NCBI RefSeq assembly: GCF_036226765.1
Contig: NZ_CP109017.1
Span: 4,403,001-4,467,000 of the forward strand
Length of the DNA: 64,000 bases
Source of the DNA: Streptomyces sp. NBC_00670
GTDB lineage: Bacteria; Actinomycetota; Actinomycetes; Streptomycetales; Streptomycetaceae
Direction of reading: 5' to 3'
Under the pieces are notes generated by a model, which was given only the letters and a program-made list of their open reading frames with translations, was not told the DNA's origin and ran no database searches. A program made the position numbers and the translations under genes. Below are positions 44,329 through 52,998 of the stretch, in pieces; the stretch's first letter is position 1; each line of letters opens with the position of its first letter.

Positions 44329-45606
44329 GTGGCGGTGCAGGAGGCGAGACAGGGCGCGGAGCCCACGGCCCACCGGGGCGGTTGTACGTGCGGGGACTGC
44401 CCGCACGGCGCCCGCGAGGGGCACCGGCGCGCGGTGGCGGCGTTCCTCGCGAAACGGGACGGGTACGCCTCCGGGCAGGGGCTGCCGGCGGCGGTCGCGC
44501 ACTCCGCGTCCGCGTCCCGGCAGTGGGTCTCGGACGAGCTGACCCAGTCCGCCGACGCCGTCGCCGAACGCGGCCGGGCCGAGGGCGAGGCCTGGCTGGC
44601 CCGGCTCTGGCACCGCACGGCCTGCTTCGTCTGGGGCGGCATCGCGCTCCTGCTGCTGGTCCAGGCGCTCACCGCCGTCGGCGCCGGATGGTCCACGGCG
44701 CGCACCGCCGGACTGCTCGCCGCCGCGGTGATCGGCGCGGCGCTCACCGGCGCCGGGTACTGGCACCGGGCCCGCGGCGGCGCCTTGGCCCCCGTCATCG
44801 GCGAGGACAACCGCCTGTCCACCTCCCGCGCCGTGGCCGCGGGCTGGGTGCTCTTCACGGTGTACGCGGTGCTCGTGCTGGTCGGCCAGCTGGCCGCAGC
44901 CTCCGCGCACGGCCGACGCGACCGGCTGATCGCCGGGCTCGACCTCGCCCGCGGGGTGGGCGTGGTCACCGTCGTCGCCGTGGTCTGCGGGATCGCCGTG
45001 CTCGTCCGCCGGGTGGTCGGCCTGCGTGTCCTCGGCCAGCGCCTGCAGAAGGTGCGCGCGCACCGCCCGCGCGCCGCCGACCTGCTCACCGACGACTCCG
45101 GCCGGGGCAGCTTCGCCGACATCCAGTACGTGATGATCAGCGCCGTGGCCCTCGCCTTCGCCGCGGTGCGCCTGGCCCGCCGCCCCGACCAGCTCCCCGA
45201 CCTGCCCTGGGGCCTCGCCGTCCTCGTCCTCGTCTCCGCGGCGACGTACCTCGCCGCCAAATACGCCGAGGGCGGCCGCCCCGTGGTCCTCTCCGTGGTC
45301 CGTGCCCGGGAGGCCGGCGACCTGGACGCCCCGATCCGCACCGGCGACGACATCGAGATCCGCGGCGCCGGTTTCGTGCCCGCGGGCGCCCAGTCGGCGG
45401 ACCGGTTGTCCCGCATGGTGGTCCGCATCGGCGCCGTCCACGTCCATGTCCCCCTGGTCCCGGTGACCGGCGGCTTCGACAACCCCACGGACACCCTCCT
45501 CACCGTCCCCGTCCCGGCCGACGTCGAGCCGGGCCGCGTCGACGTCCAGGTGGTCACGGCCGCCGGAGTGGAGACCAACCGCGTGACCATCGAGGTCCTC
45601 GACTGA
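44329..45606 (+). CDS. Multi-spanning membrane protein with C-terminal IPT/TIG-like domain
   Basis: 425 aa; function unknown. The N-terminus has a Cys cluster (GGCTCGDCPHG) that could bind metal. Five or six membrane segments follow: ACFVWGGIALLLLVQAL, TAGLLAAAVIGAALTGAG, VLFTVYAVLVLVGQLAA, VGVVTVVAVVCGIAVLV, VMISAVALAFAAVRL and LAVLVLVSAATYLAAK. The last 100 residues are an all-beta, immunoglobulin-like domain (DIEIRGAGFVP..RVDVQVVTAAG). GTG 44329 (VAVQEARQG) is chosen; GTG 44335 and the upstream ATG frame are possible. It stands downstream of the class II aldolase gene with a gap of 226 bp. Confidence 0.75.
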   Translation: MAVQEARQGAEPTAHRGGCTCGDCPHGAREGHRRAVAAFLAKRDGYASGQGLPAAVAHSASASRQWVSDELTQSADAVAERGRAEGEAWLARLWHRTACFVWGGIALLLLVQALTAVGAGWSTARTAGLLAAAVIGAALTGAGYWHRARGGALAPVIGEDNRLSTSRAVAAGWVLFTVYAVLVLVGQLAAASAHGRRDRLIAGLDLARGVGVVTVVAVVCGIAVLVRRVVGLRVLGQRLQKVRAHRPRAADLLTDDSGRGSFADIQYVMISAVALAFAAVRLARRPDQLPDLPWGLAVLVLVSAATYLAAKYAEGGRPVVLSVVRAREAGDLDAPIRTGDDIEIRGAGFVPAGAQSADRLSRMVVRIGAVHVHVPLVPVTGGFDNPTDTLLTVPVPADVEPGRVDVQVVTAAGVETNRVTIEVLD

Positions 45607-45707
45607 GCCACCGGGGTGAACAACACCCCCAAACCACGCATGCCGCACCCCCGAAGCTGTCTAAAACATGTCAGTACGTGGCCGGACCGTGAAAACGCCC
45701 CTGATCG

Positions 45708-45754
45708 TTGAGCCGTCCCCGCCTTCCGTACGTATGGTTGGTTGAGATCTCAAC
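45708..45754 (+). promoter_or_regulatory. Promoter and palindromic operator of the DoxX-family gene
   Basis: TTGAGC (45708-45713), a 19-nt spacer, TATGGT (45733-45738), then the perfect 14-bp palindrome GTTGAGATCTCAAC (45741-45754) across the expected start site. This is a good repressor operator. Confidence 0.65.
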
Positions 45755-45784
45755 AGTCCAGCGGGCGAGAGGCGGCGACCGGCA

Positions 45785-46312
45785 GTGACTCATGGCATCC
45801 GTTCCGAGACGCACACCCTTCATGTGGGTGAGCAGCGCGGCTGGCGGGACACCGCCACGCGGTACGCCCTCGTCCCCCTGCGGATCTTCCTCGGCATCAC
45901 CTTCATCTACGCCGGCATCGACAAGCTGACCGACAGCGCCTTCATGTCCGCCTCCGGCGCCGGCTCGCTCGGCGACACCATGCGTTCGGTCCGCGACTCC
46001 TCGGCGATCCCGGCCCTCGTCGACCTGGCCCTGAAGAGCCCCGTCGGCTTCGGCTACGCCATCGCCCTCGGCGAACTCGCCGTCGGCCTCGGCACGCTGG
46101 TCGGCCTGCTGACCCGTCTCGCCGCCCTGGGCGGTGCGCTGATCTCGCTCAGCCTCTGGCTGACCGTGAGCTGGGCCTCCGACCCGTACTACTACGGCAA
46201 CGATCTCGCCTACCTCATGGCCTGGCTCCCCCTCGTCCTCGCCGGTGCCTCCGTCCTCTCCCTCGACTCGGTCCTCCACACCCGCCGCAGGCAGCGAACT
46301 CCGGCGTACTGA
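45785..46312 (+). CDS. DoxX family membrane protein
   Basis: A 175-aa four-helix integral membrane protein: VPLRIFLGITFIYAGIDKL, then VGFGYAIALGELAVGLGTLVGLL, GGALISLSLWLTV and LAYLMAWLPLVLAGASVLSLD. The DoxX fold resembles the quinone-binding parts of thiosulfate:quinone oxidoreductase, but most members are uncharacterised and several take part in redox or thiol homeostasis. GTG 45785 is used, with GAGAGG about 13 bases upstream. It has its own promoter with a palindromic operator. It is convergent with the small membrane gene at 46388. Confidence 0.87.
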   Translation: MTHGIRSETHTLHVGEQRGWRDTATRYALVPLRIFLGITFIYAGIDKLTDSAFMSASGAGSLGDTMRSVRDSSAIPALVDLALKSPVGFGYAIALGELAVGLGTLVGLLTRLAALGGALISLSLWLTVSWASDPYYYGNDLAYLMAWLPLVLAGASVLSLDSVLHTRRRQRTPAY

Positions 46313-46387
46313 CGCCACGCGCGCGGTCCGAGGCGACACCCGTTCCCGTCCGCCCGACCTCCGGCCCGGCAGGACCGGACGCTTCCC

Positions 46388-46630
46388 TCAGACCGGCGTC
46401 TCCGACGAGGCCGGGGCGGAGGGCGCCGCACGGCCCCGCCGCCGGCGGCGCACCGCCCGGCTCGTCACCCCCGCCGCGCCCGCCAGGCACAGGCCCGCCG
46501 TGACGATCGGGATGATCGCGAACCACGGTGTGGTCCACCAGCCGCCCGCGTCGCCCGCGTAGGCGATCCCCGCGGCCGTCAGGGCCAGTCCCGCTATCAG
46601 CCGGCCGGGCCGGAACTCATGACGCGGCAC
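46388..46630 (-). CDS. Small two-helix membrane protein
   Basis: 80 aa: LIAGLALTAAGIAYAGDAGG, then WFAIIPIVTAGLCLAGAAG and an Arg-rich tail (SRAVRRRRRGRA). Its start overlaps the end of the PspC-domain gene by 14 bp, so the two are translationally coupled. The fold and role are not known. It probably belongs to the envelope-stress unit with the PspC protein. Confidence 0.8.
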   Translation of the reverse strand: MPRHEFRPGRLIAGLALTAAGIAYAGDAGGWWTTPWFAIIPIVTAGLCLAGAAGVTSRAVRRRRRGRAAPSAPASSETPV

Positions 46631-48083
46631 GGGTCACCTCCACCTGTCCGACGCCGACCTGGAGCCGCAGGTCGAACGAGCCCCCGGCTTTCTTCTCGCC
46701 CGCCGCGGGAGACAGCGTCACCCGCTTGTGCTTGTCCGGAGCCACGTCCACGTCCTTCGAGGTGTCACCCGGCAGCTGTATGTCGCCGATGCCCGCGTCG
46801 ATGTCCAGCCTGACCGTGGCACCCGGTGGGAGCACGACCCGGAGCCGGCCGATCCCCACCTCCGCGTCGGTACTGACCGTCCTGCCCCCGGCCGGGCGTA
46901 TTCGGCTCAGGTCGAGCGTCCCCTCGCCCGTGCCCAGGTCGTAGCTCTCCCGGACCGCGGCTGCCGAGGCCGGCGACCAGGTCGTCCGCGCCCAGTGGGT
47001 GCCGATGTCCTTCGGCAGCGCCGCCGAGGCGGCGAGGAGCCCCGCCGTGAGCACCGCCAGGATGATCGAGCCGGCGCCCGTCCTTCCTGCGAACGCGCTG
47101 ATCGCTATGCCCAGGCCGAACACCACCAGGGCGCAGGAGAGACCGGTCTGCAGACTGGTGCCCAGGGGGTGGTCGTCCCAGGTCAGCCACGTCCCCAGGC
47201 CCCCGGCCAGCAGGGCGAGCGAGAACACCCGGCCGCCCGTGCGGCGCGGACCGCGCGACCGCAGCCTCGGCACCGGCGGTATGCCCAGGCGGTACGGGAT
47301 GCCGTGGGCGATGTTGACCGCGGCCTTCACGTCCCGGTCGGGAACGTCCGGCGGGCCCCACAGATAGCCGGTGCCTCCCTCGTGCGTGCCGTCCTTGACT
47401 ATCGGGTCCCGCCACCAGGAGGGATAGGCCGCCGCCACCGGCGGGGCCGTGGCCTCCGGTGGTGCGTCGGCGGCGGCCTGGGCGGCCAGCGGGTCGGGAG
47501 CGGGGGCACCGCGCCGCCGGGACCAGTACCCCGCGCCGGCCAGGAGCAGCGAGAGGACCGTGGCGAACGCCAGCATCGTGCCGTTTTTCAGCAGGGAGAG
47601 GAAGACCCCGCAGCCGACCAGCGCGAACAGCACGGCGGCGAGCGCCGGGCCGTCGACGCGCCCCGTCAGCAGCTTGCGCACCTCGTTCTCCTCCTCGTCC
47701 TCGAACGGGACGAAGAGCCAGACGAAGCCGTAGAAGAGGAGACCGAGACCGCCGACCGCGGACAGCACCGCGAGACCCACCCGGAAGATCACCGGGTCCA
47801 TGTCGCACTGCCGGCCCAGCCCCGCGCACACCCCGCCCAGCATCTTGTACCGGCGGTCACGGCGGAACCGCTGCGGCACCTCGACGCCCGGCGCGTCCCC
47901 GGCGGTTGCCGGGTCCTCGTGCGCGCGCGGTTCCTCTCCGGGGCCCGGCCCGGATGCTCCGGAACCCGGCTTCTGCCCGGGCCCCGGTCCGGGCACGGAC
48001 CGCCCCGGCCCGGCCTCCGGCTGCGGAGCGCCCGGGCCCGGGCCGGAACCCGGCCCCGCTGCCGCGTGTCGCTGATCTGTCAT
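46617..48083 (-). CDS. PspC-domain membrane protein
   Basis: 488 aa. After a Pro/Gly/Glu-rich N-terminus of about 70 residues comes the PspC domain (RRYKMLGGVCAGLGRQCDMDPVIFRVGLAVLSAVGGLGLLFYGFVWLFVP, in part), followed by several membrane helices. The C-terminal extracytoplasmic part is Gly/Val-rich and includes a cell-wall-active-antibiotic-response-like beta-repeat (TVSTDAEVGIGRLRVVLPPGATV, in part). It is divergent from a PspC-containing histidine kinase, and the pair suggests a membrane-stress system akin to LiaFSR of Gram-positives, where a LiaF-like protein inhibits the kinase. Start ATG 48083. Confidence 0.85.
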   Translation of the reverse strand: MTDQRHAAAGPGSGPGPGAPQPEAGPGRSVPGPGPGQKPGSGASGPGPGEEPRAHEDPATAGDAPGVEVPQRFRRDRRYKMLGGVCAGLGRQCDMDPVIFRVGLAVLSAVGGLGLLFYGFVWLFVPFEDEEENEVRKLLTGRVDGPALAAVLFALVGCGVFLSLLKNGTMLAFATVLSLLLAGAGYWSRRRGAPAPDPLAAQAAADAPPEATAPPVAAAYPSWWRDPIVKDGTHEGGTGYLWGPPDVPDRDVKAAVNIAHGIPYRLGIPPVPRLRSRGPRRTGGRVFSLALLAGGLGTWLTWDDHPLGTSLQTGLSCALVVFGLGIAISAFAGRTGAGSIILAVLTAGLLAASAALPKDIGTHWARTTWSPASAAAVRESYDLGTGEGTLDLSRIRPAGGRTVSTDAEVGIGRLRVVLPPGATVRLDIDAGIGDIQLPGDTSKDVDVAPDKHKRVTLSPAAGEKKAGGSFDLRLQVGVGQVEVTRAAS

Positions 48084-48139
48084 GCGTCCATCGTCCCCGC
48101 CCCACCGCCCGCACGGCAGCAGGGATGACCCTGGCAGAA

Positions 48140-48233
48140 CCCTGATATCCGCCCGGACCCCCGCCGGGGAGATGTTCGATCACCACCGGGCCGAAGATCA
48201 GGGGAGTCTCGGGGACGATCCCTGATACCCGCC
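48140..48233. promoter_or_regulatory. Repeated CCCTGATA sites in the PspC/kinase divergent promoter
   Basis: CCCTGATATCCGCC (48140-48153) and CCCTGATACCCGCC (48220-48233) are direct repeats exactly 80 bp apart, with an inverted half-site ATCAGGGG at 48197-48204 between. They lie between the divergent PspC and histidine-kinase genes and probably bind the response regulator encoded downstream. Confidence 0.6.
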
Positions 48234-48246
48234 GTCCGCCGGACGT

Positions 48247-49554
48247 GTGACCATCGATGGCATGCCGGAAGCCGCCACAGCGCCACTCGCTCCTCCGCGG
48301 CCCCCGCGCAAGCTCTACCGCAGCAGCGACGGACGCTGGCTGGGCGGGGTGGCGCGAGGGCTCGCCGGACACCTCGGCCTGCCCGTGATCTGGGTCCGGC
48401 TGGTGTTCGCGGGCCTGTTCATGGCGGACGGCCTGGGCGCCCTGCTCTACGCCGCCTTCTGGTTCTTCGTACCGCTCGGCGTCGGCGGGGTGGACGACCG
48501 CCGGCCGCCCTCCCTGGTCGGCACCGAGACCTCGCCCGACGGCCGGCGCAGACTCGTGGCCCGCAAACCGGACAGAGGGCAGATCGTCGCGCTGCTCCTC
48601 ATGGTCGTCGTGGCGATGGTCTTCGTCGGCAACGTCAATCTCGGCGACGGTGCCAAGGCCTATCTGTGGCCTGCGGTCCTGGTCGGTGCCGGCGTCGCCC
48701 TCGTCTGGCGGCAGGCGGACAACGCGCGGCGGGCCCGCTGGGCCGAGGTCGGCCGCCGCCGGCGCACCCTGACCCTCCTCCGCTCCGCCGCCGGTGTCCT
48801 GCTGGTCACCGCCGGAGTCTCCGCGATCTTCGTGCTCCAGGGCTCCGCCGCACATCTCGGCTCGGTCCTCCAGGCCGCCCTCGCCGTCCTGGTCGGCATC
48901 ACGCTGCTCGCCGGTCCCTACCTCATCCGCATGACACAGGACCTCTCCGAGGAGCGCCTGATGCGCATCCGCGCCCAGGAGCGCGCGGAGGTCGCCGCCC
49001 ACGTCCACGACTCGGTGCTGCACACCCTGACCCTGATCCAGCGCAACGCGGAGAACGCGGGCGAGGTGCGGCGCCTGGCCCGTGCCCAGGAGCGCGACCT
49101 GCGCGCCTGGCTCTACAAACCCGAGGGCAACGGCAAGGAGGAGGACGAGGAGCCCGACACCCTGGCCGAGGCCGTCCGGCGCCACGCGGCCGAGGTCGAG
49201 GACAAGCACGGCGTCCCCATAGAGGTGGTCGTGGTCGGCGACTGCCCGCTCGACGAGCGCATCGGCCCGCAGATGCAGGCCGCGAGGGAAGCCATGGTGA
49301 ACGCCGCCAAGTACGGTGGCGACGGCGGTCCGGTCCAGGTCTACGCCGAAGTCGAGGGCAGGACGGTCTTCGTGTCCGTCCGTGACCGCGGTCCCGGCTT
49401 CGACCTCGACGCGATACCCGCCGACCGCATGGGAGTCAGACAATCGATCATCGGCCGCATGGAGCGCAACGGCGGCACGGCACGGCTGCGGGCGGTGCCC
49501 GACGGCGGCACGGAGGTCGAGCTGGAGATGGAGAGGGCGGAGAAGACGTCATGA
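48247..49554 (+). CDS. Sensor histidine kinase with N-terminal PspC domain
   Basis: 435 aa. A PspC domain at about 20-75 (RWLGGVARGLAGHLGLPVIWVRLVFAGLFM, in part) is followed by membrane helices (about 110-190). The kinase core begins near 225 with the phospho-acceptor His in AHVHDSVLHTL. The HATPase_c domain ends in VRDRGPGFD, GVRQSIIGRM and related motifs. It fits a LiaS-like kinase that senses membrane perturbation. GTG 48247 is preferred; ATG 48262 is possible, and neither has an SD, so the mRNA may be leaderless. It overlaps the response regulator by 4 bp (ATGA). Confidence 0.9.
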   Translation: MTIDGMPEAATAPLAPPRPPRKLYRSSDGRWLGGVARGLAGHLGLPVIWVRLVFAGLFMADGLGALLYAAFWFFVPLGVGGVDDRRPPSLVGTETSPDGRRRLVARKPDRGQIVALLLMVVVAMVFVGNVNLGDGAKAYLWPAVLVGAGVALVWRQADNARRARWAEVGRRRRTLTLLRSAAGVLLVTAGVSAIFVLQGSAAHLGSVLQAALAVLVGITLLAGPYLIRMTQDLSEERLMRIRAQERAEVAAHVHDSVLHTLTLIQRNAENAGEVRRLARAQERDLRAWLYKPEGNGKEEDEEPDTLAEAVRRHAAEVEDKHGVPIEVVVVGDCPLDERIGPQMQAAREAMVNAAKYGGDGGPVQVYAEVEGRTVFVSVRDRGPGFDLDAIPADRMGVRQSIIGRMERNGGTARLRAVPDGGTEVELEMERAEKTS

Positions 49555-50276
49555 GCGACGCGAACGGGGCGACCGGAGCGGCCGGGCCGGAACCGGAGGG
49601 CGGGGGCGCGGCCGGACGCCGGGTGCGGGTCGTACTCGTCGACGATCACCGCATGTTCCGTACGGGGGTGCAGGCCGAGATCGGGCAGACGGAGACCACC
49701 GGGGTGGAGGTCGTCGGCGAGGCCGCGGACGTCGACCAGGCGGTGAGCGTCATCACCGCCACCCGCCCGGAGGTCGTCCTCCTCGACGTCCACCTGCCGG
49801 GTGGCGGCGGCGTCGAGGTGCTGCGCCGCTGCGCACCCCTGATGGCCGACATCGAACAGCCGGTGCGGTTCCTGGCCCTGTCCGTCTCGGACGCGGCGGA
49901 GGACGTGATCGGGGTGATCCGTGGCGGCGCCCGCGGCTACGTCACCAAGACGATCACCGGCTCCGACCTCATCGCCTCCGTGTTCCGGGTCCAGGAGGGC
50001 GACGCGGTCTTCTCCCCGCGTCTGGCCGGGTTCGTCCTCGACGCCTTCGCCTCCACGGACGCCCCGCCGGTCGACGAGGACCTCGACCGTCTCACCCAGC
50101 GCGAACGCGAGGTCCTGCGCCTCATCGCCCGCGGCTACGCCTACAAGGAGATCGCCAAGCAGCTGTACATCTCGGTCAAGACGGTCGAGTCCCACGTCTC
50201 GGCGGTACTCAGAAAGCTCCAGCTCTCCAACCGCCACGAGCTGACCCGCTGGGCGACGGCCCGCCGGCTGGTGTGA
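49551..50276 (+). CDS. LuxR-family response regulator
   Basis: 241 aa. The receiver domain starts at about residue 24 (RVVLVDDHRMFRTGV), with phospho-acceptor Asp in VVLLDVHLPG. An unusual 20-residue Gly/Ala/Glu leader precedes it. The NarL/LuxR HTH is at about 175-241 (LTQREREVLRLIARGYAYKEI, in part). It is translationally coupled to the kinase through ATGA at 49551. It probably controls the divergent PspC gene through the CCCTGATA repeats. Confidence 0.94.
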   Translation: MSDANGATGAAGPEPEGGGAAGRRVRVVLVDDHRMFRTGVQAEIGQTETTGVEVVGEAADVDQAVSVITATRPEVVLLDVHLPGGGGVEVLRRCAPLMADIEQPVRFLALSVSDAAEDVIGVIRGGARGYVTKTITGSDLIASVFRVQEGDAVFSPRLAGFVLDAFASTDAPPVDEDLDRLTQREREVLRLIARGYAYKEIAKQLYISVKTVESHVSAVLRKLQLSNRHELTRWATARRLV

Positions 50277-50456
50277 CGCGCCGCGGGGGTGGCGGCGTCG
50301 CTCCGGGCGGGGCGCCACTCCGGCCGGGGTACCGCTCCGGTGGGGACGCGAGGTCGGCCGGGGTACCCCGCCGGGCCGGTGGGGCAGGGTGTCCGGGGGC
50401 GCGGGGCCGACCCCGGCGGGTCGGAGTGGGGAGGGGCCCGATTAGGCTCCGGGCCC

Positions 50457-50810
50457 ATGGACGTACTCATCCACCTCTTCGTCGGCCTGCACATCATCGG
50501 AATCGCCGCGCTGCTGGGCGGGTTCCTCACCCAGGTGAAGGCGATGGGCCGCGGCACCGCCCGGTTCGTGCCCGGGATGCTGCACGGTGCGCTGACGATG
50601 CTGGTCACGGGTGCGGTCCTGGTGGGGCTCAGCCAGGCGAACGACTACTCGGTCGACACCGTCAAGATCGGCACCAAGCTCGCGCTGCTGATCGTCATCC
50701 TGGGGCTGGTCTACGTCAAGCGCGACGAGGAGACGGTCGACAAGCGGCTGTTCGGGCTGGTCGGACTGCTGACCACGGTGAACATCTTCATCGCGGTCCT
50801 GTGGACCTGA
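50457..50810 (+). CDS. Small integral membrane protein, 117 aa
   Basis: Four predicted membrane helices: VLIHLFVGLHIIGIAALLGGF, then GALTMLVTGAVLVGLS, LALLIVILGLVYV and FGLVGLLTTVNIFIAVLW. The family is unknown to me, though it is conserved-looking. ATG 50457 has TAGGCT ten bases upstream and no SD, so it may be leaderless. It ends 23 bp inside the 3' end of the convergent transporter gene. Confidence 0.8.
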   Translation: MDVLIHLFVGLHIIGIAALLGGFLTQVKAMGRGTARFVPGMLHGALTMLVTGAVLVGLSQANDYSVDTVKIGTKLALLIVILGLVYVKRDEETVDKRLFGLVGLLTTVNIFIAVLWT

Positions 50811-51810
50811 CGGTCCGGACCGCTCGCAGGGGTCCCTCGGCGGCGCCCACGGCGACGGCCAGACACGCCGCCACCGCGATCCACAGCAGCACCTGCCCCG
50901 GCGTCCGCAGCCATCCCGTCTCCAGGGCCGACGCGGCGGACAGCAGGGCCACGGCCGTCATGCCCAGCGGGAACACGGTCGACCAGCGCCGTACGTCGTA
51001 GCGCGGGCGCGGCCACCGCAGCTCGGCGGTCCACAGCACCACGTACCAGGCGAGGGCCAGCACCAGCAGGGCGATGGTCATGGAGTGCAGTACGTCCTGG
51101 TCGTCGCCGCTCCACAGGTGCGCGGGCCCCTTGCCGGCCTTGAGCAGCTTGGTCCCGGCCAGCGCGGAGATCGCGAGCGCCCCGCCCGCGACCCACTCGT
51201 CGCCGGAGCCCCGGGCGAGCTGCCGCCAGTCGAAGAAGTACAGGGCCGCGGCGTACAGGGCGAGCCCCAGCCAGAAGAACACCAGTGCCACATGGGCGAG
51301 CCACGGGGTGTGCACCGCGTGGGCCAGGGTCGCGCCGAGCACGGCGGGCCCCTGCGTAGCCACGCAGCCCAGGAACACCGCGCCGGGCATACCGCGCCGC
51401 CAGCCGCGGAGCACAAGGAACAGCAGGACCGGCCAGAGGGCCACCGCGAGAGCGAGCAGTGCCTCCGCCAGGGTCTGCCGGCCCAGGGCGGAGAGCCGTG
51501 ACCCCAGCACGGTCGTCGCGGCCACGGCGCTCAGGGCGGCCGGGCTGCCCGACTCCGACAGCCACCGCCGCGGGTCCCGCAGCAGCCGTAGGACGAAGTC
51601 GGCGGCCAGCCCCAGCCAGGCCGCGACGGTGACGGCCAGGGCGATGCGGGACAGCACGTCGTACCCGGTGAGGTCCAGCCCGATCGAGAGGATGCCCGTC
51701 GCCATCACGGCGGCCCCCGCGGTGGGCGGACGCTGCGCCCACCAGGCCAGGAGCGCGGAACCGACGGTCGTGGGCCGGGGGTGCGGGGAGCTGCCTGACA
51801 TGGGTTCCAT
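50788..51810 (-). CDS. TDT (tellurite-resistance/dicarboxylate, SLAC1-type) transporter
   Basis: A 340-aa polytopic protein with about ten membrane helices, such as AGAAVMATGILSIGLDLTGY, VLLFLVLRGWRRG, HVALVFFWLGLALYAAALYFFDW and VLHSMTIALLVLALAWYVVLW. TDT members move C4-dicarboxylates or anions such as chloride, tellurite or malate; the substrate is not evident. ATG 51810 (MEPMSGSSP) has TAGCAT seven bases upstream on the minus strand and no SD, so the mRNA is probably leaderless. It overlaps the convergent small membrane gene by 23 bp. It is divergent from the AraC gene, which may regulate it. Confidence 0.83.
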   Translation of the reverse strand: MEPMSGSSPHPRPTTVGSALLAWWAQRPPTAGAAVMATGILSIGLDLTGYDVLSRIALAVTVAAWLGLAADFVLRLLRDPRRWLSESGSPAALSAVAATTVLGSRLSALGRQTLAEALLALAVALWPVLLFLVLRGWRRGMPGAVFLGCVATQGPAVLGATLAHAVHTPWLAHVALVFFWLGLALYAAALYFFDWRQLARGSGDEWVAGGALAISALAGTKLLKAGKGPAHLWSGDDQDVLHSMTIALLVLALAWYVVLWTAELRWPRPRYDVRRWSTVFPLGMTAVALLSAASALETGWLRTPGQVLLWIAVAACLAVAVGAAEGPLRAVRTVRSTGPR

Positions 51811-51886
51811 GGGTTCGATGCTAGGAAGGACCGGCCGGGTCGGGCCCGGGGCACGCGCGCGGAGGACGAACGGGAAGAAAAAGAGC

Positions 51887-51954
51887 CACGCGCGCGTGGC
51901 GGACGAAACGAGGGCACGCGCGCGTGGAGGGCGAAAGGAAGCCACGCGCGCGTG
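51887..51954. repeat. Three CACGCGCGCGTG palindromes at 28-bp spacing
   Basis: The perfect 12-bp palindrome occurs at 51887-51898, 51915-51926 and 51943-51954, exactly 28 bp apart, with a truncated copy at 51852-51861. They sit between the divergent transporter and AraC genes. The same palindrome is at 12179-12213. Confidence 0.9.
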
Positions 51955-52054
51955 GAGCGCGGAAAGTGCCGCGGTGCGGGGCAGGCGCGAGCGCCGAGGT
52001 ACGGGGCCCGGCACACGCCGCCGTGTGGACTCGGTGCGGCGATACGCTTGCTGC

Positions 52055-52942
52055 GTGTTCGAATCGGCCGACTTCGACCTGGCGCCGTACGCGGGCGTCG
52101 ACGCGGAACGGCTCGTGCGGCACACGTACTGCAGCTGGGAGTCGTCCGGCTGGCGGTCGCTGCTGGTGCAGTGCCTCGCGCACAGCCGGGAGGCGGAGCA
52201 GCTGGAGCTGCCCGGGACGGCCGACCTCCACCTCGTGCTCTGCACGAACGGGGACACCGTCATGCGGACCGGCACGGGCGGCAGGACGGTACGGCGGCGC
52301 TGGGTCCCCGGGCGGCTGGAGCTCATGGTCCCCGGCCGTCCGACGACACGCAGCTACCGCACGGCGTCGACGCTGCGGACCACGCAGGTGCACGTCCCGC
52401 GGGCGACCGTCGACCGGACGGCGGCGCAACTGGGCGCCGGGGAACCGGACTACGAGGCGTTGGCCGCCCGGCTCGGTGAGGGCGACGCGGTGGTCGAGCA
52501 GGTCCTGCGGGCGCTGGCGGCCGCCCGGGACGAGAGCGACCTCTACGCGGAGTCCGCCGCCTCCTTCCTCACGACGCACCTGCTGACCCGGCGCCGCGAC
52601 CGCGGTCAGCTCGTGCCAGGTCCCGAACGCACGGCCGTCCGCGCGGGCATCGCCGTCATGCGGGAGCGCCTGGCCGATCCGCTCACCCTCGCCGACATCG
52701 CCGCCGAGGTCCACCTGAGCGTCTACCACTTCATCCGCGTGTTCCGCGACGCCACCGGCGAGACGCCGCACCGGTTCCTCACCCGGCTGCGGATCGAGCG
52801 GGCGCGGCACCTGCTCGCCACCACCGCACTGACCGTCGGTCAGATCGCGGAGCGCTGCGGGTTCTCCAGCCCCGGGGCGCTGTCCTCGGCGTTCCTGTCC
52901 CATGTCGGCGTCCGGCCGTCCGTGTACCGCAAGAACGCGTAA
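52055..52942 (+). CDS. AraC-family transcriptional regulator
   Basis: 295 aa. The N-terminal part (about 1-190) is an unusual, AraC-ligand-like domain with RYCSWES-type features (HTYCSWESSGWRSLLVQ). The C-terminal AraC HTH is at about 200-295 (DPLTLADIAAEVHLSVYHFIRVFRDATGETPHRFLTRLRIERARHLL, in part). GTG 52055 is preceded by TACGCT seven bases earlier, so the mRNA is probably leaderless. It is divergent from the TDT transporter, with the palindromic 28-bp array between, and the SRPBCC gene follows 57 bp later. Confidence 0.88.
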   Translation: MFESADFDLAPYAGVDAERLVRHTYCSWESSGWRSLLVQCLAHSREAEQLELPGTADLHLVLCTNGDTVMRTGTGGRTVRRRWVPGRLELMVPGRPTTRSYRTASTLRTTQVHVPRATVDRTAAQLGAGEPDYEALAARLGEGDAVVEQVLRALAAARDESDLYAESAASFLTTHLLTRRRDRGQLVPGPERTAVRAGIAVMRERLADPLTLADIAAEVHLSVYHFIRVFRDATGETPHRFLTRLRIERARHLLATTALTVGQIAERCGFSSPGALSSAFLSHVGVRPSVYRKNA

Positions 52943-52998
52943 CCGGGTGGGCAATTCCGCGCATGTCGTGTGCGGCCACGCCTTCCTAGCCTGGGGTG

